A DNA stretch of 64,000 nt, taken from contig NZ_CP107785.1 in NCBI RefSeq assembly GCF_036345915.1, positions 7,564,001 to 7,628,000 of the forward strand. Direction: 5' to 3'. A program made the position numbers and the translations under genes. The notes beneath the pieces are model-generated. The model did no database searches. It had not been told where the DNA came from and worked only from the letters and a program-made list of their open reading frames with translations. Of the stretch, positions 18,692-27,398 are shown piece by piece. The DNA is from Nocardia sp. NBC_00565. Its GTDB lineage: Bacteria > Actinomycetota > Actinomycetes > Mycobacteriales > Mycobacteriaceae. Each line of letters starts with the position of its first letter. The first letter of the stretch is position 1.

Positions 18692-19467
18692 GGTGCGACA
18701 CCTCCATCGATGGTGATGAACGATCCTGTGGTGTAAGAGGATGCCGCCGACGCCAGATAGAACGCGGCGCCGACTACTTCGTCGGGCCGGCCGATGCGGT
18801 GCAGGGCAATAGGTTCGACCACGCTGGTCAGGATGTCGGGGTTGCGTACGAAACCCGCGGTGGTGTCGGTGTCGAAGGTGCCGCAGATGATCGCGTTGAC
18901 CCGCACGTTGACAGCCGCGTATTCCTGTGCGGACGCTTGCGTCAGCGCGTTGAGCCCGGCCTTGGCGGCGCTGTAGGCAGTGGTGACCGGGGTCGGTCGC
19001 CGCGAGGCCAGCGAACTGATGTTGATGATCGATCCGCCGCCGGTAGCGGCCATCGTGGTGGCCGCCAGGGCGGTGAGGCGAAGGGGCCCTTTGAAGTTGA
19101 TGTCGATGATTTTGTCGACGAGTGCTTCCGACGTTTCGAGCAGTGAGGGCGCGATCGGTGACATGCCCGCGTTGTTGATCAGCACATCCAGCCGTCCGTA
19201 ACGCTCGATGACATCGTCGATCAGCCCATCCAACTGCCGCCAGTCGCCGACATGGCAGGCTCGCGGGAACGATTCGCCGCCGCGGGCATTGATCTCCTCG
19301 GCGAGAGCGTGGCAGGCGTCGTACTTGCGGCTGGACACGACGACGCTCGCGCCGCGATCGGCGAAGCCGAGTGACATGGCGCGCCCGAGCCCTCTGCTGC
19401 CGCCGGTAATGAGCACGACCTTGCCGGCGACATCGAACAGCGGGTCGGGGGTCGGAGCGTCGTTCAT
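18688..19467 (-). CDS. SDR-family oxidoreductase, first gene of the SDR-MDR-SDR operon
   Basis: This 259-residue short-chain dehydrogenase has TGGSRGLG, NNAG, Ser in NISS and YSAAK, ending in the common ITIDGG tail. The ATG at 19467 has GGAGG eight bases upstream. It belongs to the glucose/ribitol-type branch often found with beta-oxidation genes. The next gene begins on its stop codon. Upstream lies a run of broken genes (19595-20169). Confidence 0.88.
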   Translation of the reverse strand: MNDAPTPDPLFDVAGKVVLITGGSRGLGRAMSLGFADRGASVVVSSRKYDACHALAEEINARGGESFPRACHVGDWRQLDGLIDDVIERYGRLDVLINNAGMSPIAPSLLETSEALVDKIIDINFKGPLRLTALAATTMAATGGGSIINISSLASRRPTPVTTAYSAAKAGLNALTQASAQEYAAVNVRVNAIICGTFDTDTTAGFVRNPDILTSVVEPIALHRIGRPDEVVGAAFYLASAASSYTTGSFITIDGGVAP

Positions 19468-19594
19468 TCGGTGAACCTCCAAGAGTGTTCGAGCAAGCTG
19501 TCCACGGTGATACCGAAATATTCGCGAGTCGGATTCTGTGACCGGCCGGCCCGGTAGCCGGCATCGGACTGCGGTATCGCGAGCGGATGAACGG

Positions 19595-20059
19595 TCACAG
19601 GGCGACCATGTGAACTTGACGAGGGAGTTCAATCCCGTCGGTGTCGCCTAGATGCGTGGGGACGCCAATAGCTTGGCCGCCCAGGCCCTGTAGGTGCGTT
19701 GCCGCCGCCGCGCAGGCTTCCGGTTTTCGACTGGCCACAACAACATTGGCGCCGACGCCGATCAGTGCCTCGGCGATGGCCAAGCCGATCCCCCTGGTGC
19801 CTCCCGTGACGATCGCCGTTCCTCCGCTCTCACGCGCGATGTCGTTCGCACTGGGCGCCAGAGTGCCGCGCGGTGGACGACGTACCACGATGCGAAAGCC
19901 GTCGACGTCCACCAGATCCGTGAGGTTGGCACGGCCAGCGGTGAACTGGCGGACCTCCAACCGGCCTGCCGGCAGGTCGAGATGCGTGAGCAGATGAGAC
20001 TCGAGCGCGGCCCAGTCGAGCTCAGCCTGGTAGTCGGGGTCGGTTTCGAAGTCCCACAT
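19595..20059 (-). pseudogene. Three-way chimeric ORF: acyl-CoA dehydrogenase head, phosphotransferase head, SDR head
   Basis: The frame of 154 codons is open but composite. Residues 1-17 (MWDFETDPDYQAELDW) are a typical acyl-CoA dehydrogenase N-terminus. Residues about 18-77 match the start of the APH-like kinase family (LEVRQFTAGRANLTDLV, VVRRPPRGTLAPSANDIARE). Residues 78-144 are the head of an SDR (TGGTRGIG, VVASRKPEAC), which breaks off in a short foreign tail. None of the three active sites is complete, so it is probably non-functional. It looks like the product of in-frame deletions through an ancestral acyl-CoA dehydrogenase, kinase and SDR operon. Confidence 0.7.
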
Positions 20060-20064
20060 TGTGT

Positions 20065-20169
20065 TCAGATTCTCCGGTCGTTCCAGCTCGCGAGGTTCCG
20101 CTCTTTGGCCTGGTGACAGCTGAACTCGTAGCCGAGCCGGTTGAACTCAAAGTTGCGGGTGAGTTCCAC
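20065..20169 (-). pseudogene. 34-codon gene remnant with an intact ribosome-binding site
   Basis: A GTG at 20169 is preceded by TTGGAGGAACCC, a good Shine-Dalgarno, and opens a frame of only 34 codons (VELTRNFEFNRLGYEF to NDRRI). The residues look like a crotonase C-terminus, but I am not certain. The likely history is loss of the gene body, leaving the start region joined to the 3' end. It is immediately followed by the chimeric ORF. Confidence 0.4.
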
Positions 20170-20220
20170 GGGTTCCTCCAAGCGGGTTTGACATGCACAC
20201 TGCGGTGTGGTCGGATCAAT

Positions 20221-20251
20221 TGATCCGGATCATTCCCGATGATCCGGATCA
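20221..20251. promoter_or_regulatory. Double TGATCCGGATCA palindrome upstream of gntR
   Basis: Two perfect 12-bp palindromes TGATCCGGATCA lie at 20221-20232 and 20240-20251, 19 bp centre to centre, about 40-70 bases before the GntR start. The core recurs at 16961-16970. Such paired palindromes are typical operators for dimeric GntR/HutC repressors, so autoregulation is likely. Confidence 0.7.
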
Positions 20252-20289
20252 TTGCACGGCGATAGCGCGCCGCGCAAGACAGGAGCGAC

Positions 20290-21039
20290 ATGCGACAGGC
20301 AACATCGGGGGGACCGCCCCGCTACGTCGAGATCATTCGGGCCATCTCCGACGACATCACCACCGGACGCATTGCTGTCGGAGAGCGCCTGCCGACTGAG
20401 AAAGGACTCTGCGCCCAGTACAACGTCGGCCGGCACACGATCCGCGAGGCAGTTCGCGGACTCATCGATCTGGGCATGGTGCAGCGCCGCCCCCGCATCG
20501 GCACCAGCGTCATTTCCGCGGAGCCCGTTGCAGGCTATCGGTGGGTGCCGGGCTCGGCCGCTGATATCGCCGCGAACATGAACGCGACCTGGATTGTGCG
20601 GGGACAGGAAACGGTCGTCGTCGCCGATGGAGAGCTGGCCGCCAGATTGAGCTGCGACGTCGGAGAACGATGGTTCCGTTTCGCCGGCCCGCGCATCCTA
20701 CGGGACCGCAGCGTCCGCGAGCCGCTGTGTTTCAGCGAACAGTACGTGCAGGACACCCCCCGCGGGCGCGAAGCGATTCGCACCCCATCGATGACGCCGG
20801 CGTCGCTCGATGACCAGGTGGTCGAACAACAGATCCTCGCCAGTGCGCTCAACGCTGAGCAGGCGGCAGCGCTGAACGCGGTCACGGGCAGCCCGGCCCT
20901 GGTGGTGGTGCGCCGCCATTACAACGCCGAGGGCACCCTGCTTGCCGTCGGTATACACAGCCATCCGGGGGACCGCTTTTCCATCACGATGACCATCCCG
21001 GTCGGGACGAGTAATGGGAACTCGCTAAGTGGCGAATAA
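20290..21039 (+). CDS. GntR-family regulator, HutC/UTRA subfamily
   Basis: This is a 249-residue regulator. The N-terminal winged helix-turn-helix (about 12-72) includes GERLPTEKGLCAQYNVGRHTIREAVRGL, and the C-terminal UTRA ligand domain ends near residue 240. The ATG at 20290 has AGGAG just upstream. Palindromes before it and before the enoyl-CoA hydratase gene point to control of itself and of that hydratase/NTF2 unit. The ligand may be an acyl-CoA or a substrate-derived acid (inference). Confidence 0.85.
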   Translation: MRQATSGGPPRYVEIIRAISDDITTGRIAVGERLPTEKGLCAQYNVGRHTIREAVRGLIDLGMVQRRPRIGTSVISAEPVAGYRWVPGSAADIAANMNATWIVRGQETVVVADGELAARLSCDVGERWFRFAGPRILRDRSVREPLCFSEQYVQDTPRGREAIRTPSMTPASLDDQVVEQQILASALNAEQAAALNAVTGSPALVVVRRHYNAEGTLLAVGIHSHPGDRFSITMTIPVGTSNGNSLSGE

Positions 21040-21328
21040 TCTTGCTGACAAGTTCGAGGCCATGGCCGACGTGGCGCCGGGTCGCATGTGCGTAATCGAC
21101 CACGACCAACGCCTGACTTACGCAGACATCGAAGCGCTCGCGAACCGGTTTGCCCATCACCTGGCTGATCACGGGATCGGTCCGGGTGATGGGTGGCATT
21201 GGCGAGTCGCAACAGCGCACCATGGATCGTCGCGTTCCTTGCCCCGCTGAAATTGCGCGCAGTCCGGTCAATATCAACTACCGGTACATCGCAGGCGAAT
21301 TGGCGCACCTATTCGACGACAGTCTTCG
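21029..21328 (+). pseudogene. Frameshifted 5' fragment of an acyl-CoA synthetase gene
   Basis: The fragment starts with GTG at 21029 inside the gntR 3' end and reads MANNLADKFEAM to GIGPGD, a typical CoA-ligase N-terminus. The reading frame then breaks: the continuation SAPWIVAFLAPLKLRAV is in a second frame near 21205-21260, and PVNINYRYIAGELAHLFDDS is in a third frame near 21265-21325. At least two frameshifts and loss of the rest of the gene make it dead. Confidence 0.8.
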
Positions 21329-21441
21329 CGGGAGGCGTTCCCCTCACACGCGACGGCGTAGTCGTCGGCGGTCTCGGTGTCAGCGGTGGATCGGGAGAAC
21401 AAGACCAGACCGTCGCCGAAGCCGGCCTGACAGCACTGTAG
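21316..21441 (+). pseudogene. C-terminal fragment of a GlcG/HbpS-family gene
   Basis: Immediately after the ligase relic, the frame reads FAGGVPLTRDGVVVGGLGVSGG and ends EQDQTVAEAGL, the C-terminal half of the GlcG/HbpS (DUF336) family, with a stop at 21441. The N-terminal half is absent, so this is another junction of gene fragments. Confidence 0.7.
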
Positions 21442-21456
21442 CGATCGGACACTATT

Positions 21457-21497
21457 TCCTGCCTCGACCCATTGACAAACCTCGGGTCGAGGCAGGA
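21457..21497. terminator. 14-bp perfect hairpin downstream of the mce operon
   Basis: TCCTGCCTCGACCC (21457-21470) and its exact complement GGGTCGAGGCAGGA (21484-21497) flank a 13-base loop, 27 bases beyond the last yrbE stop. It most likely terminates the minus-strand mce operon and shields it from the plus-strand side. It has no T-tract. Confidence 0.65.
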
Positions 21498-21523
21498 TCC
21501 ACTGCACCCCAACTTCTTTCACA

Positions 21524-22378
21524 CTAACCGCTGATGCGTGCTCCAGCGTCGAAACCCCAGAGGGCCATGGTCATCAGGAGGTTGACGCAGATCATCAGGG
21601 TGATGCCTGCGCGCATGGCGCGGCCTGCGGCGACGCCGACTCCTTCGGGGCCGCCTGTGGAGTAGTAGCCGAAATAGCACTGGATGATTGTGGTGAGTAT
21701 GACGAATATGACGGCTTTCAACACCGAGTACAGGATGTCGGTTCCGTTGAGCACCATGTGGAAGTAGTGGTTGTAGGTGCCGGGGGCGTGGCTTCCTGCC
21801 AGGCCGATGGCGAATTCCACGGCGACGAAATTCGCTACAAGACATACCAGGTACAGCGGAATTATGGCGGTGACCGCTGCCATCAGGCGGGTGGTCACGA
21901 GGTACGGAACCGGCCGTATGGCCAGAGATTCCATCGCATCGATCTCCTCGGCGATGCGCATGGCGCCCAGTTGCGCCGTGAATCGGCATCCTGCCTGCGC
22001 GGCGAAAGCGAGTGAGGCCATGATCGGTGCGAGTTCCCGCGTCGCCGCGGTCGCCGCGACCAAGCCGGTCGCGGGGCCGATCCCCAACAATTTCAGGGCG
22101 CTATAGCCTTCGATGCCGACAAGCGCGCCGGTGCTCGCGCCCAAGATGATGATGATCCCCGCAGTGCCTCCGCCGACTATGAGCGAACCGTTTCCCCAAG
22201 TGACCATGGATATGAGGCGGAGCAATTCGGTGCGGTAGTGGCGCAGCACGATCGGGATACCCGCAATGGAACGCAGGAAGAAGTTGGCCATGTGGCCCAG
22301 CCGGATGATTCCCCCCAGCGGTGCGCCTGCCGCGCGGACAACCGCTCCGAGGCCGAGCGGATAATATGTCGACGCCAT
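21524..22378 (-). CDS. yrbEB: YrbEB-type permease of the Mce importer
   Basis: This is a 284-residue integral membrane protein of the YrbE/MlaE family, the permease of Mce lipid ABC importers. It carries the EIDAMESLAIRPVPYLV coupling helix and GLGPATG-like GIGPATG segment typical of the B paralogue. It is the last gene of the operon, one base after yrbEA. In described mycobacterial operons this gene precedes mceA; here it follows mceF. The ATPase MceG is not encoded in the window and would be supplied from elsewhere. Confidence 0.9.
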   Translation of the reverse strand: MASTYYPLGLGAVVRAAGAPLGGIIRLGHMANFFLRSIAGIPIVLRHYRTELLRLISMVTWGNGSLIVGGGTAGIIIILGASTGALVGIEGYSALKLLGIGPATGLVAATAATRELAPIMASLAFAAQAGCRFTAQLGAMRIAEEIDAMESLAIRPVPYLVTTRLMAAVTAIIPLYLVCLVANFVAVEFAIGLAGSHAPGTYNHYFHMVLNGTDILYSVLKAVIFVILTTIIQCYFGYYSTGGPEGVGVAAGRAMRAGITLMICVNLLMTMALWGFDAGARISG

Positions 22379-22379
22379 C

Positions 22380-23201
22380 TCACAGCGCCTGTCGAGGGAA
22401 GATCATGGTGTAGAGCTCGGTGAAACCGACGTTCACGATCATCAGCAGAACGATCGAGGCCACGACCGACGCATTGACCGAGTCGGCGACTCCCCCGGGC
22501 CCACCTTTGGTGCTCAATCCTTTCTGGCACGCGACGATCGTCACGATCATCCCGAATACCACGGCCTTCACCATCGCCAGGTACATATCGCCGATGGTGG
22601 CGAAGGAAGAGAACGTGGCCAGAAAGCTGCCTCGCGTCCCGCCCTGAACGAATACATTGAACAAATAGCTGGCCAGGAAGCCGACGAACGCACTCAACCC
22701 GGTCAACCCGACGGCGACGACGACACCCGCGGCGACCCGGGGAACCACCAGCTTGTGCAGTACCGAAACCCCCATCACCTCCAGTGCGTCGATCTCTTCT
22801 CGGATGGTGCGCGAACCGAGGTCGGCGCAGATCGCCGAGCCCACCGCGGTGGCAAGCAGCACGGCGGTCACTACGGGTGCCGCTTGCCGGATCACGGCGA
22901 GTCCGCTGGCCGCGCCGGACAGCGACGTCGCCCCTACCTGATCGGCGATGAGCCCGAATTGGATCGACAGGGTGGCGCTGATCGGCAGTGCCACAGCGAG
23001 AGTCGGTAGATACGACGTCTTGATCATGAAGGCCGCCTGCCGCACGAATTCCTGGAACGCGAAGCGGCCCGTGGCGATGTCGAGCACCAGGCACTGTATG
23101 GCCCGCACCCCCATGACGAATTGCGCGCCCACGGTTTCGAGCGAGGCGACGGGATGGCGGCGAAGGTAGCCGCGTCCCCACTGTTCGATCTGTGACACCA
23201 T
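22380..23201 (-). CDS. yrbEA: YrbEA-type permease of the Mce importer
   Basis: This 273-residue MlaE-family permease has the A-type signature IREEIDALEVMGVSVLHKLVVPRV and a GSAICADLG segment. It forms a heterodimer with YrbEB in known systems. It starts MVSQIEQW at 23201 and lies between an Mce-associated protein gene and yrbEB with almost no spacing, so all are on one transcript. Confidence 0.9.
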   Translation of the reverse strand: MVSQIEQWGRGYLRRHPVASLETVGAQFVMGVRAIQCLVLDIATGRFAFQEFVRQAAFMIKTSYLPTLAVALPISATLSIQFGLIADQVGATSLSGAASGLAVIRQAAPVVTAVLLATAVGSAICADLGSRTIREEIDALEVMGVSVLHKLVVPRVAAGVVVAVGLTGLSAFVGFLASYLFNVFVQGGTRGSFLATFSSFATIGDMYLAMVKAVVFGMIVTIVACQKGLSTKGGPGGVADSVNASVVASIVLLMIVNVGFTELYTMIFPRQAL

Positions 23202-23206
23202 GGCGC

Positions 23207-23875
23207 TCAGACCATTTCGACTTTGCTGGCCAGCCAGTGGCCATCGACTCGTTCCATCGTCATCACGACGCGACTGCGGTCGACGCGAGGGGCGGGACTT
23301 TGGGTGTTGGTGACCATTTGGTCGACGAACAGCATGACCTCGACCCGATTCTCGCTGGCGGATTTGACACTCGAATCGACCACATTCCCCTTGCTCACCG
23401 CATTGTTCTGCACGAGCAGCGATTTCAGCTGGTTACTCGACTTGGAGTACATATCTTTGAACTCGCCGGTCGACCCGTTCAGCACGTCGGTGAAGTTCTG
23501 ATCGATGTGCTGGAAGTCGATGCTCGTCAACGTCACGGCATAGGTTCGCGCGGTATCCGCCGCCTGCCTGGCCGCGTCGTCGATATCCTTGCGCTGCTCC
23601 AACTTCCACACTGCGATGCCTGCGCCGACTACCAGAGCGATCAGCACCACTACGACGAACGCGGCCGCGCCACGCAGGACCCATCGCCGACGCGAGCTCG
23701 GGGACTTGTCGTCGGTGCCCGCGACAGCCGTGTTCTCGGTGTCGTCCTGACCAGAGCTGCTCACCTCGGGAGCGTCGGTGTCGTCGCCGCGCGAATCCGG
23801 TTCGGGCGTCGTGACATCGCCGTCAGATGTGTCCGTGGCGTCTTTCATTTCGTTCCCGGGGGGTGAGACTTTCAT
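23207..23875 (-). CDS. Mce-associated membrane protein
   Basis: This is a 222-residue protein. An acidic, disordered cytoplasmic N-terminus (about 1-60) is followed by one transmembrane helix (about 67-88) and an outer NTF2-like domain ending in GHWLASKVEMV, the hallmark of Mce-associated (Mas/Mam) proteins. Canonical operons often carry two or more of these after mceF; here there is one, sitting between mceF and yrbEA. Confidence 0.85.
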   Translation of the reverse strand: MKVSPPGNEMKDATDTSDGDVTTPEPDSRGDDTDAPEVSSSGQDDTENTAVAGTDDKSPSSRRRWVLRGAAAFVVVVLIALVVGAGIAVWKLEQRKDIDDAARQAADTARTYAVTLTSIDFQHIDQNFTDVLNGSTGEFKDMYSKSSNQLKSLLVQNNAVSKGNVVDSSVKSASENRVEVMLFVDQMVTNTQSPAPRVDRSRVVMTMERVDGHWLASKVEMV

Positions 23876-23908
23876 CGGTCATACTCCTGAACATCGTTGA
23901 TCCGACAG

Positions 23909-25189
23909 CTAATTGGGCGGGACGTAGACCGGTGCGGGCACGCCCCCGTAGGGTGTCGGAATTGTCAGCCGCCCTTGTGGAGTCGGGTCGGTGGTGGCCA
24001 GAGGGTCAGCGCCCGGTGGTGGATAGGAGGCGTTGTCCCCCGGCGGGCGCGGAGCGTTGCGCGCGCCACGGGGTAGCAGGCTGGGATCCGGGTCGGAACA
24101 GTCGACGTAGCGGTAGGGCTCCGGGTAGCTGGGATCGGTGGCGGGGAACCGGGGGACGTTGTAGTCGCACTGTTTACGCGGGTAGATGCTCACCAACGCC
24201 CAGATCTTGCCGTCATGCACTGCCGAGGCCACCGCGTCGGCGGCGGAACCTTCTCGCTGTTGCGGAAAGAACAGCTCCCGCATCGCGGGCACACGCAAAG
24301 ACGACATCTGCGCTACCGTCGCCAGATTGCCGAGCAGGTGCACCATGGTGGGTGAGTTGTCGGCGATTATCTGGTCCATAGCGTCCAGCGCCGCGGGCGC
24401 GATGCCGACCGCATTCACGAAGCCGCCCGACATCGATTCCACACCGGTGAGTGTGCGGTCGAGTTCGGCGGCGCTCGATCGGAGCCCTGGGCCGAGGTCA
24501 CGCACGGTGCCGAGCACGATCTCACTGTTGTGCAGCAGGCTGATCGTCTGGGGCAGAACCGAACTCAGCGTCGTGACAAGGAAGGTGCCACCGTTGATGA
24601 TGGCCGCCAACTTGTCCGGCGCCTGCGGTCCTGCCCCCAGTTCCTGCACGATGCTGTGGAGTTTGTCGGGATCGAGCTGAGCGATGGTGCCATTGAGGTC
24701 GGCGAGCATCTGCGCCATCGCGATCGGTGTCGAGGTCCGGTTGGCGCCGATCACGGCACCGTCGGCCAGATAGGGGCCGGTCGAGCCGGTGGGGACGAAA
24801 TCGAGATATTGTTCCCCGGCGGCCGAGAGCCCGGCCACTCGCACAGCACTGTCGGCCGGGATGCGCTGGGAGGCTTCGATCGATGCCACCGCCACCACGT
24901 CGCCGTCACCGAGGTCGACCGAGGTGACCCGCCCCACCCGGACACCGCGCACCGTCACGTCGCGCCCGGACAGCAGACCACCGGACTGGGCAAGGTGTAT
25001 CCGCAGGGTGTATGTCGCATCGAACGGGTTGAACTGCAACGATCCGAGCGTCAGATAGGACGCACCGAAGATCAACGTCAGCCCCAACGCCACCAGTGAC
25101 ACGATCAGTCGATGCCGGGCCAGGCGCGTGATCGCCGCATTCGCCGTCGCGCCCGACAACCGCGTGATGCGCATCCGCATGCCGCTCAT
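23909..25189 (-). CDS. mceF: Mce family protein, F position
   Basis: This 426-residue protein has one N-terminal helix (about 25-48), then an MCE domain with SGGLLSGRDVTVRGVRVG, and a long helical C-terminal region. The frame is open much further upstream in the shadow of mceE. The ATG at 25189 overlaps the mceE stop (ATGA) and gives the normal N-terminus. The C-terminus is Pro-rich. Confidence 0.88.
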   Translation of the reverse strand: MSGMRMRITRLSGATANAAITRLARHRLIVSLVALGLTLIFGASYLTLGSLQFNPFDATYTLRIHLAQSGGLLSGRDVTVRGVRVGRVTSVDLGDGDVVAVASIEASQRIPADSAVRVAGLSAAGEQYLDFVPTGSTGPYLADGAVIGANRTSTPIAMAQMLADLNGTIAQLDPDKLHSIVQELGAGPQAPDKLAAIINGGTFLVTTLSSVLPQTISLLHNSEIVLGTVRDLGPGLRSSAAELDRTLTGVESMSGGFVNAVGIAPAALDAMDQIIADNSPTMVHLLGNLATVAQMSSLRVPAMRELFFPQQREGSAADAVASAVHDGKIWALVSIYPRKQCDYNVPRFPATDPSYPEPYRYVDCSDPDPSLLPRGARNAPRPPGDNASYPPPGADPLATTDPTPQGRLTIPTPYGGVPAPVYVPPN

Positions 25190-26295
25190 CGGCCTGGTCC
25201 GACCACGCGGTCGTGCAATCGCCCGAGCGTATAAGCCAGGGAGCCCACAAAGTTCGCCCAGTCGGTCTGATCGGGAATCTTGGCCGCCGAGCTGCCTGGG
25301 AAATTGGGATCCGGAACGGCGCCTACCGCGATCTGCGCGATTTCGGCATCGGCGGCGGCGGCAGTCGCCGACGTCACCTTGCCGCCGACCACCGAGATGG
25401 TGCGGTTGAGCTCGTCCAGATTCGAATTCGGGTCGATGGCCGCGGCGTTCATTCCGGCGGCGAGGTTGTTCATATCGGCGATCAGACTGCGCTGTCCCGT
25501 ACCGTTCACCGACGGATACCGTTGCAGTTGACGAGCTATTCGGCCCAACCGATCGGCCAGGTCGACGAACGTACCGGTGTTGGAACTCAAGACGTCCAGC
25601 GCCGGGCCCGCGGCGGCGACGGCGTCGTTGACTGTCGACTGCCGCGCGGCCACGGTCGCGGTGAGCGCATCGGCGTCGTGGACTGCGCCCTGTATCTGCC
25701 CCGACCGCGAAGACAAGGTGTTCACCAGAGCAGTGGTCTGGGCGATGAGGTCGGCGAGATGGTCGCCGTTTCCGCCGAGTTCCGCACCCAGTCCATTGAC
25801 CGTCTTGGTGAGATTGCGAATTGCCCCGCCGTTGACAAGCATCGCGGCCCGAGCGAGTACTTCCTCGATCGTCGCTGCCGCCGAGGTCGACGTCTGCGGA
25901 ATGCTGCTGTCGTCGTGTAGCGGGGCGGCGCCGGGCGCCGGATTCGCCGGACGCGTCAGCGCGACGAAGACATCGCCCAGCGGAGTGGCCGAACGGAGTT
26001 CGGCGGTGGTGCCCGCAGGCAGGACGGTCCCGGCTCGGATGCGCAGGGTCACAATGGCGGCGTAGTCGTGGGCCCGCATGGATTCCACCTCGCCGACGTC
26101 GGCGCCATCGACCTTCACCTTGGCCTGTGCGGGCAGGTTGAGAGCATTGGCGAAGGTGACGGTAAGGGTGTAGCTGTGCGGGCCGACCGACGGTGACGGC
26201 AGCGGAACACTGTCCAAGCCTGCGGAACAGGCCGCAGTGGATACCGCGAGCAGCACTGCGCTCGCCGCGACTAGTCGATTCGGTTTCGTGATCAT
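25186..26295 (-). CDS. mceE: Mce family lipoprotein, E position (LprK-like)
   Basis: This is a 369-residue lipoprotein. The signal sequence begins MITKPNRLVAAS and ends in a lipobox VSTAAC with the lipidated Cys at residue 23. An MCE domain (about 38-115) and helical repeats follow. MceE proteins are the lipid-anchored members of the six-part outer assembly. The start overlaps the mceD stop and the end overlaps the mceF start by 4 bases each. Confidence 0.9.
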   Translation of the reverse strand: MITKPNRLVAASAVLLAVSTAACSAGLDSVPLPSPSVGPHSYTLTVTFANALNLPAQAKVKVDGADVGEVESMRAHDYAAIVTLRIRAGTVLPAGTTAELRSATPLGDVFVALTRPANPAPGAAPLHDDSSIPQTSTSAAATIEEVLARAAMLVNGGAIRNLTKTVNGLGAELGGNGDHLADLIAQTTALVNTLSSRSGQIQGAVHDADALTATVAARQSTVNDAVAAAGPALDVLSSNTGTFVDLADRLGRIARQLQRYPSVNGTGQRSLIADMNNLAAGMNAAAIDPNSNLDELNRTISVVGGKVTSATAAAADAEIAQIAVGAVPDPNFPGSSAAKIPDQTDWANFVGSLAYTLGRLHDRVVGPGR

Positions 26296-27398
26296 TTGGG
26301 TAACTCCGCAATTCCCGCGAGCATGGCGACGACACCGAAATCCGGACCCATATCCGAAAGCTTTCCGGTGTTGCAGCCGAGTTGTTTCATATCGAGCAGG
26401 TTGCACACATCTTTGACCATCTGCCCATCCAGCAGAAGCCGGTCCACGTTCACGTGCACGCGGCCCGCGCCGACCTTCTGGTCGACCGCGGCGTAGGCAT
26501 TGTCGGTAAGCATCGGGAACACGTCCAGGAACTCGGCGATCTCGTGCTGGTAATCCGACAAGCTGCCCATGACGGTGTCGGCGCCCGACACCGTCGATTT
26601 CATCGTGCCGCGATACTTCTGCAGCAGATCGCTGGTTTGGCTGAGGATCTGGACCAACTGAGCGCCGGTGTTACCGGTGCCCAGATTCTGGTCGGCGAGC
26701 AGATCGCTCAATTGCCCTACGCCGGCGCCGAATTCACGGATGTCGCGGTCGTTGCGGGCCGCTGCGCCGGTGAGAGAGTTGAGGTTGTCGACGATCGTGG
26801 TGATCGCGTTGCGTGTGGCCGCGCCCTGATTGTCGCCCATACGCAGAGCCCGCGACAGTTGATCCAACGCGCCTCTCATGTCTGCACCGTGACCTGAGGT
26901 GACAGCCGCGCCGGTACCGACCATGTCGGCGATCGGACCGTGTCCGGCCCCGTCACCGTTGAGTGCGTTGGACAGCTTGTGCACCATCGCCAGCAGGCTG
27001 TCGAACTCCACCGGGGTCCGGGTGTGGTCTAGGCCGAGTGTGGCCCCGTCGCGCAGTGTGGGGCCGCTGCGGTAAGGCGGCGTGAATTCCACATGCCGGT
27101 CGGTGAGCACCGAATCCGAGACGATCACCGCGGTCGCGTCGGCCGCGATCGGGACCGAGGCATCGACAGTCATGTCCACCTCGGCGAAGGCGCCTTTCTG
27201 CGTAATTTCTGCCACCTTGCCCACGCGCATTCCCAGCACGGCGACGGCATTGCCCACGAACAGTCCTGCGGCACTGTCGAAACGGGCGGTCACACGGATG
27301 GTGTCGTGCTCGAGCAACACCGGACCACCCGCGGCCGCGACGACAGCGACGAGAGCGAAAAGCAACACCAATTTGGTAGTCCGCGAGAACACTCTCAT
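26292..27398 (-). CDS. mceD: Mce family protein, D position
   Basis: This 368-residue protein has an N-terminal membrane anchor (about 6-28), an MCE domain with DSAAGLFVGNAVAVLGMRVGKV, and helical segments after it. ATGA-type overlaps join it to mceC and mceE. Three cysteines lie near the C-terminus (VCNLL, GCN). Confidence 0.88.
   Translation of the reverse strand: MRVFSRTTKLVLLFALVAVVAAAGGPVLLEHDTIRVTARFDSAAGLFVGNAVAVLGMRVGKVAEITQKGAFAEVDMTVDASVPIAADATAVIVSDSVLTDRHVEFTPPYRSGPTLRDGATLGLDHTRTPVEFDSLLAMVHKLSNALNGDGAGHGPIADMVGTGAAVTSGHGADMRGALDQLSRALRMGDNQGAATRNAITTIVDNLNSLTGAAARNDRDIREFGAGVGQLSDLLADQNLGTGNTGAQLVQILSQTSDLLQKYRGTMKSTVSGADTVMGSLSDYQHEIAEFLDVFPMLTDNAYAAVDQKVGAGRVHVNVDRLLLDGQMVKDVCNLLDMKQLGCNTGKLSDMGPDFGVVAMLAGIAELPK

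Noticed and set aside
21150..21527. 125-codon plus frame as a real gene
   Set aside because: Only a short stretch resembles a CoA ligase and continues a frame broken elsewhere; part of the pseudogene.
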